DNA of 64,000 nt from Bacteroidota bacterium (GCA_003252385.1 QKEH01000019.1:1-64000); one strand, 5' to 3'; positions 8,596 to 18,266 are shown, numbered from the stretch's first letter. Translations and numbers: made by a program. The notes: generated by a model not told the origin, from the sequence alone.

Positions 8596-9332
8596 ACGAG
8601 AACAACTGGCAAAGCAGAACGGAATTGTATTTGGGGGCCGAAGCCATGCAAAGGCTGCGTAAGGCTCATGTGCTGGTTGCAGGCCTGGGCGGGGTAGGAG
8701 GTTATGCTGTGGAACAATTGGTTCGCGCCGGAGTTGGAAAACTGACGCTGATTGATAACGATGTGGTATGTCATTCCAACCGCAACCGTCAGATCATTGC
8801 GCTGCGATCGACCGTAGGAATGAAGAAAACCGATTTGGTGGAGGCTCGGATGAGAGACATCAACCCCGAGGTGGAGTTACATTTGGTAGCGAATTTTATC
8901 AATGAAACCAATATTCCGCAACTGTTCGATACACACTACGACTATGTGGTTGATGCCATTGATACGCTCACTCCTAAAGTTACCCTTTTAAAACACGCTT
9001 TGGAGCACAAGGTACCCGTGGTGAGTTCCATGGGTTCCGGTGCCCGGAACGATCCCTCCTTAGTTAAAGTAGCGGATATTAAAAAATCGAACCATTGTCC
9101 CTTTGCCCTCAAGGTGCGAAAAGCCCTGCACAAACTGGATATTTATAGTGGTATAACGGTGGTTTATTCTCCCGAGGAAATGCCACCGCACAGCGTGTTA
9201 ACTACCGATGGCTCCAACAACAAACGTTCTATTGTGGGCACCTTGTCCTACATGCCGGCACTGTTTGGGTGTTATTGCGCTTCGGTGGTGATTAGGGATT
9301 TGATTAAAGACAACATACCTCCCACGTTCTGA
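8592..9332 (+). CDS. tcdA: tRNA threonylcarbamoyladenosine dehydratase
   Basis: An E1-like (ThiF/MoeB/HesA) enzyme of 246 residues. TcdA uses ATP to convert t6A37 in ANN-decoding tRNAs to the cyclic ct6A form. The Rossmann motif GLGGVGGYAVEQL lies at about 31-43, followed by IDNDVV and SNRNRQ, which position ATP. The C-terminal part (SPEEMPP and later) is of the YgdL/TcdA type rather than MoeB or ThiF, and no MoaD/ThiS partner is nearby. It overlaps tatD by 4 bases and is expressed with it. Confidence 0.9.
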   Translation: MNENNWQSRTELYLGAEAMQRLRKAHVLVAGLGGVGGYAVEQLVRAGVGKLTLIDNDVVCHSNRNRQIIALRSTVGMKKTDLVEARMRDINPEVELHLVANFINETNIPQLFDTHYDYVVDAIDTLTPKVTLLKHALEHKVPVVSSMGSGARNDPSLVKVADIKKSNHCPFALKVRKALHKLDIYSGITVVYSPEEMPPHSVLTTDGSNNKRSIVGTLSYMPALFGCYCASVVIRDLIKDNIPPTF

Positions 9333-9390
9333 TCCGCAGGATGCAAACTGAGACCTAGCTGGTCTTTGGGTTTTGAACTGCCTTTCGGGC

Positions 9391-9810
9391 TTATTCCTCA
9401 AAAACATCTTCCAGTACCGGCTCTACCTGCTTAATATCAAATACTGAGTATTCGCGAGCCAGTTCAATCAATTCCATAACAGGCGGTTCTACGCCGGTGA
9501 GTAAAATATGGCTGCCGTATTTGCGTGCCAGGCGCGATAACAGGTTCAGGGTATCAAAATCGGTAGTATTCAGATTGAGCACACCATGAAGGTCGAGTAC
9601 CAGACGAGTGCCATTTTGTTGAACGATGCTTTTCAGTTCAGCAAGAAGATGTTCTGTTTTTAACAGGCACAGCGTGCCATGATTCCTAAACGATACCAGA
9701 ACCTCTCCCGGTTCCCGATGTATCCTGATTTCACGAGGTGCTTTCATGGCTTTTGGTATTACGTTCTGTATCTTAGCTGCAATAGTTGTGCCAGTGCTGG
9801 TTTGTGTCAT
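9391..9810 (-). CDS. STAS-domain protein (anti-sigma-factor-antagonist-like)
   Basis: A 139-residue protein with a single STAS fold over about residues 25-125. The segment LDLHGVLNLNTTDFDTLNLL followed by YGSHILLTGVEPPVMELIEL matches the central strand-helix of SpoIIAA/RsbV antagonists. The usual phosphorylated Ser falls in an NTTDFD context, so Thr could be the phosphosite. No anti-sigma kinase, PP2C phosphatase or alternative sigma factor lies next to it. Its partner must be elsewhere, or it works differently. The true start may be the Met at residue 22. It is monocistronic on the minus strand. Confidence 0.75.
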   Translation of the reverse strand: MTQTSTGTTIAAKIQNVIPKAMKAPREIRIHREPGEVLVSFRNHGTLCLLKTEHLLAELKSIVQQNGTRLVLDLHGVLNLNTTDFDTLNLLSRLARKYGSHILLTGVEPPVMELIELAREYSVFDIKQVEPVLEDVFEE

Positions 9811-9975
9811 TTTTTCGGCCTCTCAGCCGTGGCGGTTGCAGTAAAGACAGAATTTTATCAGGAGTGTTGCACCCAAGGACAGACCCTTACCTGAGCCCCA
9901 TTTCGGAAAACCCCGCATCTACTATCTCGGAACGCGGTATTCGGTGAAGAAAGTAGAGGTTTCCAGAGAATAGGC

Positions 9976-11124
9976 TTACGAAAGCTTCTGGTACGATTTC
10001 CACCACAAATCGGGCACTTCCTGCTTGCAGGCGCTAAGGTAGTCTTCGTACGAGCAGGATACCAGTGTTGGAGTGTCGTTCGCCGGGATTTCCATCCACC
10101 AGCGTTCGGTGATCAGGCTTTTGTAGAAGGTGATTTCGTGGTCGAGATCGGAATGGCCTACAATAAAGGTCTTAAAATTGCTATTTTCGCTTTGCGGGAA
10201 TTCGACATTGCGGCAGCTGAATCCGTCCAGAAAGTACCAAATTATTTGAGCTGCAGTTTTGGCCGTTTGGTTCGTAGCATCGTATTTGGGGTTCACCTCA
10301 AACAAACCAAAACAGCTCACCCGGTCGCTAATGCCTGCATAACGGGCAATTTGGCAGGCTTCTTCGGAATAGAAGCCACTGGGCGATGAGTTGAAAAAAC
10401 CGGGAGCTTCCGATTGCCGTAGGGCGCTGATATCGAAACTGACAATGTCCGAGTCGCGCAGTATAGGTTCTACCTGAGCCATATTGGCTCGCACATCCCC
10501 TAAGCGGCGGGCTTCGTGATACAATTTATGGATCAGGTCAATATTTTCCGGATCGGTAAGGTGCACCTGATGGCCCAGGTTACAATATTTGAAGAGTTTG
10601 CGCTTCTTAAAGAGGAATTCGGTCAGAAAGGATTCGGCGGTAATTTCCAGACTGTCCTTCAAAATGTCAATGGTGCGGTCAACGGTAGTCAGGTTGATGT
10701 TCTTCTGCAGGCTTTCGTATACCTGGAAAACAGGTATGGTAAGTTCCTGTGTGCCTCCCAGCAAGATGGTGACTACATTTCGGGAGCGCAGGTATTGAAT
10801 GACCTCTTTTACGGCAAAATAGGTATCGGTAAAGGTGTTGCCCTGTTTGATATTTCCCAGGTCAACCACCTTGACTTTCCCCGCCATCTTATAGAGTTGA
10901 TGGAGCTGAGCCCTGATTTTTTCAGGAGCCAGAGAGGCTCCTTTGTTAAGCGACTTTCGGTCTTCCGGAATTCCTAAAATAGCTACCTCAAATTGCTCCA
11001 GGTTGGCGGGCTGGTAGTTTGGGGTATGGGTAACCAGATGCTTGCCCAGAATGTTGGGGCTCGATATCAGGTATTCATCCGGGCGGTCAAGGCTTACCGG
11101 GTCAATCAGGTCAAAAAGCTCCAT
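9976..11124 (-). CDS. Arginase-fold (ureohydrolase) protein with degraded metal site
   Basis: A 382-residue protein with the layout of arginase/agmatinase/formimidoylglutamase. It has GGTQE at 123-127, VDRTID at 148-153, SFDISALRQ at 229-237 and FEVNP near 275. In active ureohydrolases these are GGxHE, DAHxD and SFDxDxxDP. Here Gln126, Thr151 and Ser233 replace three of the six manganese ligands, and Asp236 is Arg, so normal catalysis is unlikely. Automatic annotation often calls such proteins formimidoylglutamase. The gene starts 3 bases after topA stops, so the two form an operon. A regulatory or structural role is inference. Confidence 0.75.
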   Translation of the reverse strand: MELFDLIDPVSLDRPDEYLISSPNILGKHLVTHTPNYQPANLEQFEVAILGIPEDRKSLNKGASLAPEKIRAQLHQLYKMAGKVKVVDLGNIKQGNTFTDTYFAVKEVIQYLRSRNVVTILLGGTQELTIPVFQVYESLQKNINLTTVDRTIDILKDSLEITAESFLTEFLFKKRKLFKYCNLGHQVHLTDPENIDLIHKLYHEARRLGDVRANMAQVEPILRDSDIVSFDISALRQSEAPGFFNSSPSGFYSEEACQIARYAGISDRVSCFGLFEVNPKYDATNQTAKTAAQIIWYFLDGFSCRNVEFPQSENSNFKTFIVGHSDLDHEITFYKSLITERWWMEIPANDTPTLVSCSYEDYLSACKQEVPDLWWKSYQKLS

Positions 11125-11127
11125 GGC

Positions 11128-13452
11128 CTATTTCTTTTTTGGGCGCTTCTTTGCTGGGGGATTGGCTATAATTTTCATGCAATCTTCCAAGCTCAGAGTG
11201 GCTGGTTCGGTATCTTTAGGTAGTTTGTAGTTCTTCTTCTTGTAGGCAATGTAAGGTCCCCAACGACCATTGAGGAGCTGGAGATCGGGATCCTCCTCAA
11301 AAGTTTTGATCAAACGGTTTTTATCGTTTTCAATCTTCTCAAGTATCAACTCAATGGCTCTTTCGGGGGTTATGGTGTAGGGGTCGTCGATGCCTTTTTT
11401 GAGTGAATAAAATTTGGAATTGTGGCGCACGTAGGGGCCAAAGCGGCCAATGGCCACCAGCATATCCTTGCCTTCGTATTCGCCCAGGCTGCGGGGCAGC
11501 TGAAACAACGACATAGCTTCTTCCAGAGTAATGGATTCCAGATGCTGTCCGCGAAGCAGACTGGCGAATCTGGGTTTCTCAGCGGTTTCATCTTCCGACG
11601 ACTCGCCAATTTGTACAATCGGGCCATAGCGTCCCATGCGGGCAATCACTTTCTTGCCCGACTGGGGATCCATTCCTATTTCACGTTCTCCCTTTGAGTA
11701 GTCTGTGGTTTTCAGTGTAGTTTCTACCTGCTCGTGGAAGGGCTCGTAGAAGTTGCGGATCATGCGGGGCCATTCCATTTTGCCGGCTGCAATATGGTCG
11801 AAATCCTTTTCTACGTTGGCCGTAAAGTTGTAATCGAGTATTTCGGTGAAGTGTTCCGTAAGGAAGTCGTTCACTATCATACCAATGTCGTCGGGGAACA
11901 GTTTGGCTTTCTCCCGGTTGAATACCTCGGTAAGTTCCTTTTCGGCGATTTTGCCCTTAGAGAGCTTAATAACCAAAAAGTTGCGTTCCTTGCCTTCGCG
12001 ATCTTCCTTGAGCACATACCCCCGGTTCTGAATGGTAGATATGGTTGGAGCATAGGTGGAAGGGCGGCCAATGCCCAATTCTTCGAGTTTTTTTACAAGG
12101 CTGGCCTCGGTGTAGCGGGGCGGTGCAGTGGTAAAACGCTGCATGGCAATAATTTCGTTGGAAACCAGGCGTTCGTCCACCTTTAATGGAGGAAGGAGGC
12201 CGCTGGTTTCTTCATCCGGCTCTTCATCGGTCGATTCCAGATAGAGTTTCAGGAACCCTTCGAAGGTGAGCACTTCACCTTTGGCCACAAATTTTTCGCT
12301 GGTAGTGGAAATGCCGATGTTGATTTGGGTACGCTCAAAACGGGCATCGCTCATTTGCGAGGCCACAGTGCGCTTCCAAATCAGTTCGTACAGGCGTTTT
12401 TCGGCAGCGGTGCCGGCCACGGTGCGTTTTACGATATAGGTAGGCCGTATGGCTTCGTGAGCTTCCTGGGCTCCTTTCGATTTGGTGGTGTATTGCTGAA
12501 TGTGGACAAATTCCTTTCCGTAATCTTCCGTAATCATTTTCTCGGCTTCATCGAGTGCCTGCAACGAAAGGTTGACCGAATCGGTACGCATGTAGGTAAT
12601 ATGTCCCGCTTCGTACAAACGTTGCGCTACGCTCATGGTTTGCGATACCGAAAAGCCCAGTTTTCGACTGGCTTCCTGTTGGAGGGTCGAGGTGGTGAAG
12701 GGTGCTGCAGGCGATTTTTTGGAGGGTTTCTTGGTTGTATCCAGTACCTTAAATTCGCCATTTTTACATTTTTCAAGAAAGGACCTGGCCTCGCTGCTTG
12801 TAGTAAAACGTTTGTTGGCTTCGGCTTTGAAAGACGCCGTGTTGGTGTTGTCGGGGCTGTAAAATTCGGCATTTACCCGAAAACTCGACTGGGGATTGAA
12901 ATTAATAATCTCCCGCTCGCGTTCTACAATTAAACGCACTGCCACCGATTGCACCCGTCCAGCCGACAAGGAAGGTTTCACCTTCCGCCAAAGCACCGGC
13001 GAAAGTTCAAAGCCCACCAGGCGATCTAACACGCGTCGAGCCTGTTGAGCATTCACCAGGTTGGTGTCAATGGCTCGGTAGTGTAGAATCGAATCCTGTA
13101 TAGCCTTTTTGGTAATCTCGTGGAAAACAATCCTCCGGGTAGTTTCCGGTTTCAAATTCAACACCTCATACAAATGCCAGGCAATGGCTTCCCCTTCGCG
13201 ATCCTCGTCGGATGCGAGCCATACCAATTTGGCATCTTTGGCCAGTTTCCGTAATTCGGTTACGGTTTTCTTTTTATCGTCGGGGATAATGTATTGGGGT
13301 TCAAAATTGTTGGCCAAATCAATGCCAAAATCTTTCTTGGCTAAATCACGGATATGGCCCATGCTTGAGGTGACAGTAAAATCTTTTCCTAAAAACTTTT
13401 CAATAGTTTTCGCTTTAGCAGGCGACTCAACAATAACTAAGTTCTCAATCAT
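11128..13452 (-). CDS. topA: DNA topoisomerase I
   Basis: A type IA topoisomerase of 774 residues that relaxes negative supercoils by single-strand passage. The Toprim domain begins at VESPAKAKTIEKFLG and contains DEDREGEAIAWHL. The active-site Tyr287 lies in TYMRTDS. The C-terminus has several topoisomerase C-terminal repeats (GRFGPYVRHNS, NGRWGPYIAYKKK) instead of four-cysteine zinc fingers and ends in a Lys-rich tail, as in other Bacteroidota. It is the first gene of a two-gene operon with the arginase-fold protein. A -7 box lies 38 bases upstream, in the divergent region shared with the penicillin-binding protein. Confidence 0.97.
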   Translation of the reverse strand: MIENLVIVESPAKAKTIEKFLGKDFTVTSSMGHIRDLAKKDFGIDLANNFEPQYIIPDDKKKTVTELRKLAKDAKLVWLASDEDREGEAIAWHLYEVLNLKPETTRRIVFHEITKKAIQDSILHYRAIDTNLVNAQQARRVLDRLVGFELSPVLWRKVKPSLSAGRVQSVAVRLIVEREREIINFNPQSSFRVNAEFYSPDNTNTASFKAEANKRFTTSSEARSFLEKCKNGEFKVLDTTKKPSKKSPAAPFTTSTLQQEASRKLGFSVSQTMSVAQRLYEAGHITYMRTDSVNLSLQALDEAEKMITEDYGKEFVHIQQYTTKSKGAQEAHEAIRPTYIVKRTVAGTAAEKRLYELIWKRTVASQMSDARFERTQINIGISTTSEKFVAKGEVLTFEGFLKLYLESTDEEPDEETSGLLPPLKVDERLVSNEIIAMQRFTTAPPRYTEASLVKKLEELGIGRPSTYAPTISTIQNRGYVLKEDREGKERNFLVIKLSKGKIAEKELTEVFNREKAKLFPDDIGMIVNDFLTEHFTEILDYNFTANVEKDFDHIAAGKMEWPRMIRNFYEPFHEQVETTLKTTDYSKGEREIGMDPQSGKKVIARMGRYGPIVQIGESSEDETAEKPRFASLLRGQHLESITLEEAMSLFQLPRSLGEYEGKDMLVAIGRFGPYVRHNSKFYSLKKGIDDPYTITPERAIELILEKIENDKNRLIKTFEEDPDLQLLNGRWGPYIAYKKKNYKLPKDTEPATLSLEDCMKIIANPPAKKRPKKK

Positions 13453-13489
13453 GTACGCTCAGTTTTAAGGAGGACAAAGAAACGATATA

Positions 13490-13497
13490 CAAATTTA
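13490..13497 (-). promoter_or_regulatory. -7 box TAAATTTG of topA
   Basis: On the minus strand the sequence reads TAAATTTG, an exact TAnnTTTG match, 38 bases before the topA ATG. Confidence 0.6.
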
Positions 13498-13554
13498 GGT
13501 TCAAATATTTAATTTAAATAATTAATACATTTACCGCAAAAAGTACGCAAGGAT

Positions 13555-15906
13555 ATGACCGATTCGCAAAGCAGTTTTCATAAGTATACCCGCATGTTGT
13601 GGATTCTATTCGCTGTGCCGGCAAGCCTGTTTATTTTAATAATTATATTGGCGGTAACTGGCACATTGGGCTATATGCCCAAAATTGAGGATTTGGAAAA
13701 TCCGAAGATTGACCTGGCCACGCAAATTATTTCCTACGATGGCGAGGTGCTGGGAAGTATCTATTACGGAAATCAGAACCGTACTTACATTGGTTACGAA
13801 CGCTTGCCCAAGCATCTGGTGGATGCACTGATTGCTACGGAAGATGTACGTTTCTACAAACATTCGGGAGTGGATTTTCGCAGTTTGGCCCGAGCAGTTG
13901 TACTAACCGGAATATTTCAAAAGTCGAGTGCGGGTGGCGGAAGTACCATCACCCAGCAGTTGGCCAAGCAGCTTTTTCATACCCCTCCGGGTTCTAAATG
14001 GGGCCGGCTGAAGCAAAAGGCTATGGAATGGGTGATTGCCGTGAAGCTTGAGCGAGCCTATACCAAAGAAGAAATCATTGCCTTATATTTCAATCAGTAC
14101 GATTTCTTATACAATGCCGTGGGTATCAAATCGGCTGCCGAAGTGTATTTCAATACCTCTGTTGATTCGCTTACCATAGAACAATCGGCCATGCTGGTCG
14201 GGATGGCTAAAAACTCAGCCTTGTTTAACCCTAAACGTTTTCCCAAAATAGCGGTGCACCGGCGAAACGTGGTTTTTAACCAAATGGAGAAGTACGGCTA
14301 CCTGACCCGTGCCGAAGCAGATTCTTTAAAGGCTCTGCCTCTGAGTATTGATTTTCAGCGACTGAGTCATAACGCCGGCAGTGCCACCTACTTCAGGGAG
14401 TTTCTGCGCACTTCGCTGGGGGCTACCAAACCCCAACGCAAGGAGTATGCCAGCTGGAACTATAAAAAATTTCAGGAAGATTCCCTGCGCTGGGTCGAGG
14501 ATCCGGTGTACGGTTGGTGCAATAAAAACCGAAAACCCAATGGGGAACCCTACGATTTGTATTCCGACGGGCTTCGTATCTACACCACCATCGACTCGCG
14601 GATGCAGGCCTATGCCGAAAATGCCGTTCACAAACACATGGCAGAAGATTTACAACCCGCTTTCTTTCGCGAAAAGAAGGGGCGTCACCTGGCGCCTTTC
14701 TCCCGAGATCTGGATAATAAACAAATCGATCGAATCATTCGCAGTTCCATTCGATACTCCGTTCGCGGACGGACGCTTTACGATGAAGGTCTTTCTATGG
14801 ACTCCATTTACAAAGTGTTCCGAACACCTGTTCCCATGACCGTTTTTTCCTGGGATGGCGATAAGGATACGGTGATGAGTCCTCTGGATTCCATCTTGTA
14901 CTATAAACATTTTCTGCATACCGGATTTATGGCCATGGAACCTCATACCGGTTTTGTAAAAGCCTATGTGGGCGGGATTAATTTTGCCAACTTCAAATAC
15001 GATCACGTTACCCAGGGGAAGCGTCAGGCAGGGTCAACCTTTAAGCCATTCCTCTACATACTGGCCATGCAGGAAGGCTATTCACCTTGTCGCGAGGTTC
15101 CGGTATCGCCCATTACCTTCTACCTAAACGATACCACATGGACTCCACGCACCACCGCCAAGAAGGAGGATATCAACACCTATAAGCCGCTGAAATGGGG
15201 CTTGGCGAAATCGGAGAATTACGTGTCGGCCTGGCTGGTAGATCGCTTTAAGCCACAGGCTATTGCCGATATCGCGCACAAAATGGGGGTTAAAAGTTAT
15301 ATCGACCCGGTACCTTCCATGATTTATGGTCCGAGCGATATGTCCGTGGAAGAAATGGTAGCCTCCTATGCTACTTTTGCGAATGGAGGAATTCATATTG
15401 AACCCCTGTATGTAACCAAAATTGAAGACAAGTATGGGAATGTTCTGGCAACCTTTCTGCCGCAAACCTGGGAATCGATCAGCGAAGAAACGGCTTACCT
15501 TATGCTTAACCTGATGCAGGGTGTGGCCGATTATGGAACAGCAGTTCGCTTACGCTCCCGTTATCAGTTAACGGCACGAATTGCCGGCAAGACGGGTACC
15601 ACCAACAACAACTCCGACGGTTGGTTTATTGGGATTGTGCCCAAACTGGTTGCCGGCGGATGGACGGGTGCCGAGGAACGTTCCATACATTTTAATACTA
15701 CCGCTATGGGTGGTGGGCATAATGCCGTGTTACCCATTTGGGCAGAGTTTATGCTTCAGGTCTATGCCGATTCCACCCTGGGCATTACCCAGGAAGATTT
15801 GTTTGAGGCTCCCGAAGGTTTCAGTATCTCTCTGAACTGTAACGACGAGCAGTATGCCGGAGAAGAGGAAGAGGCGTACGATGTACCTGAATTTTCAGGG
15901 TACTGA
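13555..15906 (+). CDS. Class A penicillin-binding protein (PBP1A-type)
   Basis: A 783-residue bifunctional peptidoglycan synthase. A single transmembrane helix (about 15-38) anchors it in the inner membrane with the catalytic domains in the periplasm. The GT51 glycosyltransferase has its catalytic Glu96 in ATEDVRFYKH and the GGGSTITQQLAKQLF motif. The transpeptidase has the active Ser494 in GSTFKP, SEN at 553-555 and KTGT at 679-682. All catalytic motifs are intact. It is monocistronic and divergent from topA. A near-match box TACATTTA lies upstream. Confidence 0.95.
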   Translation: MTDSQSSFHKYTRMLWILFAVPASLFILIIILAVTGTLGYMPKIEDLENPKIDLATQIISYDGEVLGSIYYGNQNRTYIGYERLPKHLVDALIATEDVRFYKHSGVDFRSLARAVVLTGIFQKSSAGGGSTITQQLAKQLFHTPPGSKWGRLKQKAMEWVIAVKLERAYTKEEIIALYFNQYDFLYNAVGIKSAAEVYFNTSVDSLTIEQSAMLVGMAKNSALFNPKRFPKIAVHRRNVVFNQMEKYGYLTRAEADSLKALPLSIDFQRLSHNAGSATYFREFLRTSLGATKPQRKEYASWNYKKFQEDSLRWVEDPVYGWCNKNRKPNGEPYDLYSDGLRIYTTIDSRMQAYAENAVHKHMAEDLQPAFFREKKGRHLAPFSRDLDNKQIDRIIRSSIRYSVRGRTLYDEGLSMDSIYKVFRTPVPMTVFSWDGDKDTVMSPLDSILYYKHFLHTGFMAMEPHTGFVKAYVGGINFANFKYDHVTQGKRQAGSTFKPFLYILAMQEGYSPCREVPVSPITFYLNDTTWTPRTTAKKEDINTYKPLKWGLAKSENYVSAWLVDRFKPQAIADIAHKMGVKSYIDPVPSMIYGPSDMSVEEMVASYATFANGGIHIEPLYVTKIEDKYGNVLATFLPQTWESISEETAYLMLNLMQGVADYGTAVRLRSRYQLTARIAGKTGTTNNNSDGWFIGIVPKLVAGGWTGAEERSIHFNTTAMGGGHNAVLPIWAEFMLQVYADSTLGITQEDLFEAPEGFSISLNCNDEQYAGEEEEAYDVPEFSGY

Positions 15907-15930
15907 TAGGTTCAACAGGCATTAGATTGC

Positions 15931-17292
15931 TTAGGCTTCCTTTCGGAACAGTACGCGTGTGGCTTCTTCCAGTTTACTGCATGGAATGAGCTGAATGTCT
16001 TTGTAGGAGGGCAAGTCCTTTTTTAGTTTTGGGATTACTATTTTTTTAAAGCCCAGGCGGGCGGCTTCGGCAATGCGTTGTTCCAGTCGGATAACGGGTT
16101 TTAGTTCTCCGGTGAGGCTAATCTCAGCCGCCATGCAGGTATGATTGTCCAGTGGGCGGTCGAAGGTCGAAGAAAGGATGGCGCAGGCTACAGCCAGATC
16201 GGTAGCAGTGTCCTGCACTTTTAGCCCGCCGGCAATATTCAGGAAAACATCTTTGGCGCCCAGGTTAAAACCTGCCTTGCGCTCGAGCACTGCCAGCAGC
16301 ATGTTGAGCCGCCGGTTATCAAAACCGGTAGCGGTGCGCTGCGGAGTGCCATAAACGGCAGAACTTACCAGCGCCTGAATCTCGATGAGAAAGGGGCGGG
16401 TTCCATCCACGGTTGAAGCAATGGCCACTCCGCTGGCCGGTTCCGAATAGCGGTTCAGGAAAAGTTCCGATGGATTTTTAATCTCATGCAAACCATCGGC
16501 TTCCATCTCGAAAATAGCCAGTTCGGCGGTAGAGCCAAAGCGATTTTTTAACGAGCGAAGAATGCGGTAGGTATGGTGGTGGTCGCCTTCAAATTGTAAG
16601 ACACTATCGACAATATGCTCTAAAAGTTTGGGGCCTGCCAGGGTGCCATCTTTGGTGATGTGTCCGATAAGCAGTGTGGGGACGTGGCTGGTTTTGGCTA
16701 GCTTTAAGAGGCGCCCGGCACACTCGCGGATCTGCGATACGCTGCCCGGACTGGCATCCAACAGGTTGGTCTGCAGGGTTTGTATGGAGTCGAGAATGAG
16801 CAGTTCCGGACGGATGCGTTCAAATTGGTTGATGACCTGCTCCAAATTTACCTCGCTGTACACCAGGCAATTGGGGTTTTTTACCGAAAGCCGGTCGGCG
16901 CGAAGTTTAATCTGTTCCGGACTTTCTTCGCCGGAAACGTACAGAATTTTTTTATCGGACATTAAGGCTACCTGAAGAGCCAGTGTGGATTTTCCAATGC
17001 CGGGCTCACCCCCCAGCAGGAGTAGCGACCCGGGTACAAAGCCACCTCCAAGCAAGCGGTCCAATTCTTCCATGCCACTTTTAGCCCGTGTCATCTTTCC
17101 CGGCTCAATGCTTTCGATGGTTTGGGGTGCGGCAGTGCTTAGGCTCATTCCCTGGGTTGAACCTGATTTGATCGGAGCAATAGTTTCTTCTACATAGGTA
17201 TTCCACTGGTTGCATGCGGGACAGCGGCCTACCCATTTGGCCGATTCGGCACCGCAGTTCCTGCAGAAATACACGGTTTTTAGTTTCGCCAT
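15931..17292 (-). CDS. radA: DNA repair protein RadA
   Basis: A RecA-related helicase of 453 residues that promotes branch migration of recombination intermediates. It has an N-terminal zinc finger (Cys10, Cys13, Cys24, Cys27), a Walker A GGEPGIGKS (94-102), the RadA-specific LKNRFG motif near 250, and a C-terminal Lon-protease-like domain. Length is standard. Its ATG directly abuts the stop codon of the upstream rfaE2 gene, so the two are co-transcribed. It converges with the penicillin-binding protein gene across only 24 bases, with no evident terminator between. Confidence 0.97.
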   Translation of the reverse strand: MAKLKTVYFCRNCGAESAKWVGRCPACNQWNTYVEETIAPIKSGSTQGMSLSTAAPQTIESIEPGKMTRAKSGMEELDRLLGGGFVPGSLLLLGGEPGIGKSTLALQVALMSDKKILYVSGEESPEQIKLRADRLSVKNPNCLVYSEVNLEQVINQFERIRPELLILDSIQTLQTNLLDASPGSVSQIRECAGRLLKLAKTSHVPTLLIGHITKDGTLAGPKLLEHIVDSVLQFEGDHHHTYRILRSLKNRFGSTAELAIFEMEADGLHEIKNPSELFLNRYSEPASGVAIASTVDGTRPFLIEIQALVSSAVYGTPQRTATGFDNRRLNMLLAVLERKAGFNLGAKDVFLNIAGGLKVQDTATDLAVACAILSSTFDRPLDNHTCMAAEISLTGELKPVIRLEQRIAEAARLGFKKIVIPKLKKDLPSYKDIQLIPCSKLEEATRVLFRKEA

Positions 17293-17787
17293 TTAGTGTG
17301 GTGGCTTAAGCTTATTGACAATACCGGTTGTGGAATGACCTTCTACAAAGGATATGGTTTCAACCGATCCGCCTTTCTGCATTACGATATCGTAACCCAC
17401 AATGGCTTCCGGCTTGTAATCGGCTCCTTTAACCAAAACATCGGGTTGTACCGTTTTAATCAGATTGTAAGGGGTGTCTTCATTAAATAGTACCACAGCG
17501 CTGATACAAGCCAGCGAAGCCATGATTAAGGCACGTGATTGCTCGTCCTGTATTGGTCGGTCGGGGCCTTTTAGGGCGCGGATGGATTCGTCGGTGTTCA
17601 GCCCCAGAATCAGTTTGTCGCCAAAGGATGCGGCTTTTGCCAGGTACTCCACATGTCCGCGGTGCAGAATGTCGAAACAGCCGTTGGTAAAAACGATCTT
17701 ATAGTTTTTAAAACGCCAAACCGCCAGCGTCTGTGCCAGGGTGTCGGGAGCGAGAATTTTGTTCTGAATGGTTTGAAAAGCGATCAT
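17293..17787 (-). CDS. rfaE2: D-glycero-beta-D-manno-heptose 1-phosphate adenylyltransferase
   Basis: A 164-residue nucleotidyltransferase corresponding to the C-terminal half of E. coli HldE. It makes ADP-heptose, the precursor of LPS inner-core heptose. The nucleotide-binding HRGH is at 42-45 (NGCFDILHRGH), and the family endings VKGADYKPE and ISFVEGHSTTGIV are present. The kinase half (RfaE1) is not in this window, consistent with the split form. It sits immediately upstream of radA with no gap. A near-consensus -7 box (TATCTTCG on the minus strand) lies just before the ATG. Confidence 0.92.
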   Translation of the reverse strand: MIAFQTIQNKILAPDTLAQTLAVWRFKNYKIVFTNGCFDILHRGHVEYLAKAASFGDKLILGLNTDESIRALKGPDRPIQDEQSRALIMASLACISAVVLFNEDTPYNLIKTVQPDVLVKGADYKPEAIVGYDIVMQKGGSVETISFVEGHSTTGIVNKLKPPH

Positions 17788-17900
17788 GCGACGAAGATAG
17801 CAAAGTAGCGTGCAATTGGCAATTTACGTTCGGTACTTTTGAAAAAACGAATGTGTTCGGCGGGATTGATCGTTCTAATCCGCAACCTTCGGCAAGGAAC

Positions 17901-18251
17901 CTATTTCAGCGAATTGGTTTCCGAATCGGGGAAAATTACACGGGGTTTGAAGCTTTTGGCTTCTTCAAAATCCAGGGTGGCATAGGCAATAATGATGATG
18001 ATATCGCCAATGGCTACTTTTCGTGCGGCGGGGCCATTCAAACAAATTTCACCACTGCCGCGTTCGCCTTTGATCACATAGGTTTCGAGGCGCTCGCCAT
18101 TATTGATGTTAACAATCTGTACCTTTTCGTTTTCAATAATGTTGGAGGCATCCATAAGATCCTCATCGATGGTAATGCTACCAACGTAATGCAGGTTCGC
18201 CTCTGTTACTCTAACCTGATGAATTTTCGATTTAACTACCTCAATAAACAT
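17901..18251 (-). CDS. panD: Aspartate 1-decarboxylase (pyruvoyl-dependent)
   Basis: A 116-residue proenzyme that decarboxylates L-aspartate to beta-alanine for pantothenate and CoA. Self-cleavage between Gly24 and Ser25 (HYVGSITID) creates the pyruvoyl group. The essential Lys9, Arg54-type segment ([10 protein letters not shown]) and [16 protein letters not shown] are present. An exact -7 box ends only 7 bases before the ATG, so the transcript should be nearly leaderless. panC lies directly upstream on the same strand, giving a compact pantothenate locus. Confidence 0.96.
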   Translation of the reverse strand: MFIEVVKSKIHQVRVTEANLHYVGSITIDEDLMDASNIIENEKVQIVNINNGERLETYVIKGERGSGEICLNGPAARKVAIGDIIIIIAYATLDFEEAKSFKPRVIFPDSETNSLK

Positions 18252-18258
18252 AGCATTG

Positions 18259-18266
18259 CAAAGTTA
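18259..18266 (-). promoter_or_regulatory. -7 box TAACTTTG of panD
   Basis: Exact TAnnTTTG on the minus strand, 7 bases before the panD ATG. It implies a nearly leaderless mRNA. Confidence 0.65.

Noticed and set aside
9976..11124. Annotation as an active formimidoylglutamase or agmatinase
   Set aside because: Three of six metal ligands are replaced, so only the fold is supported.
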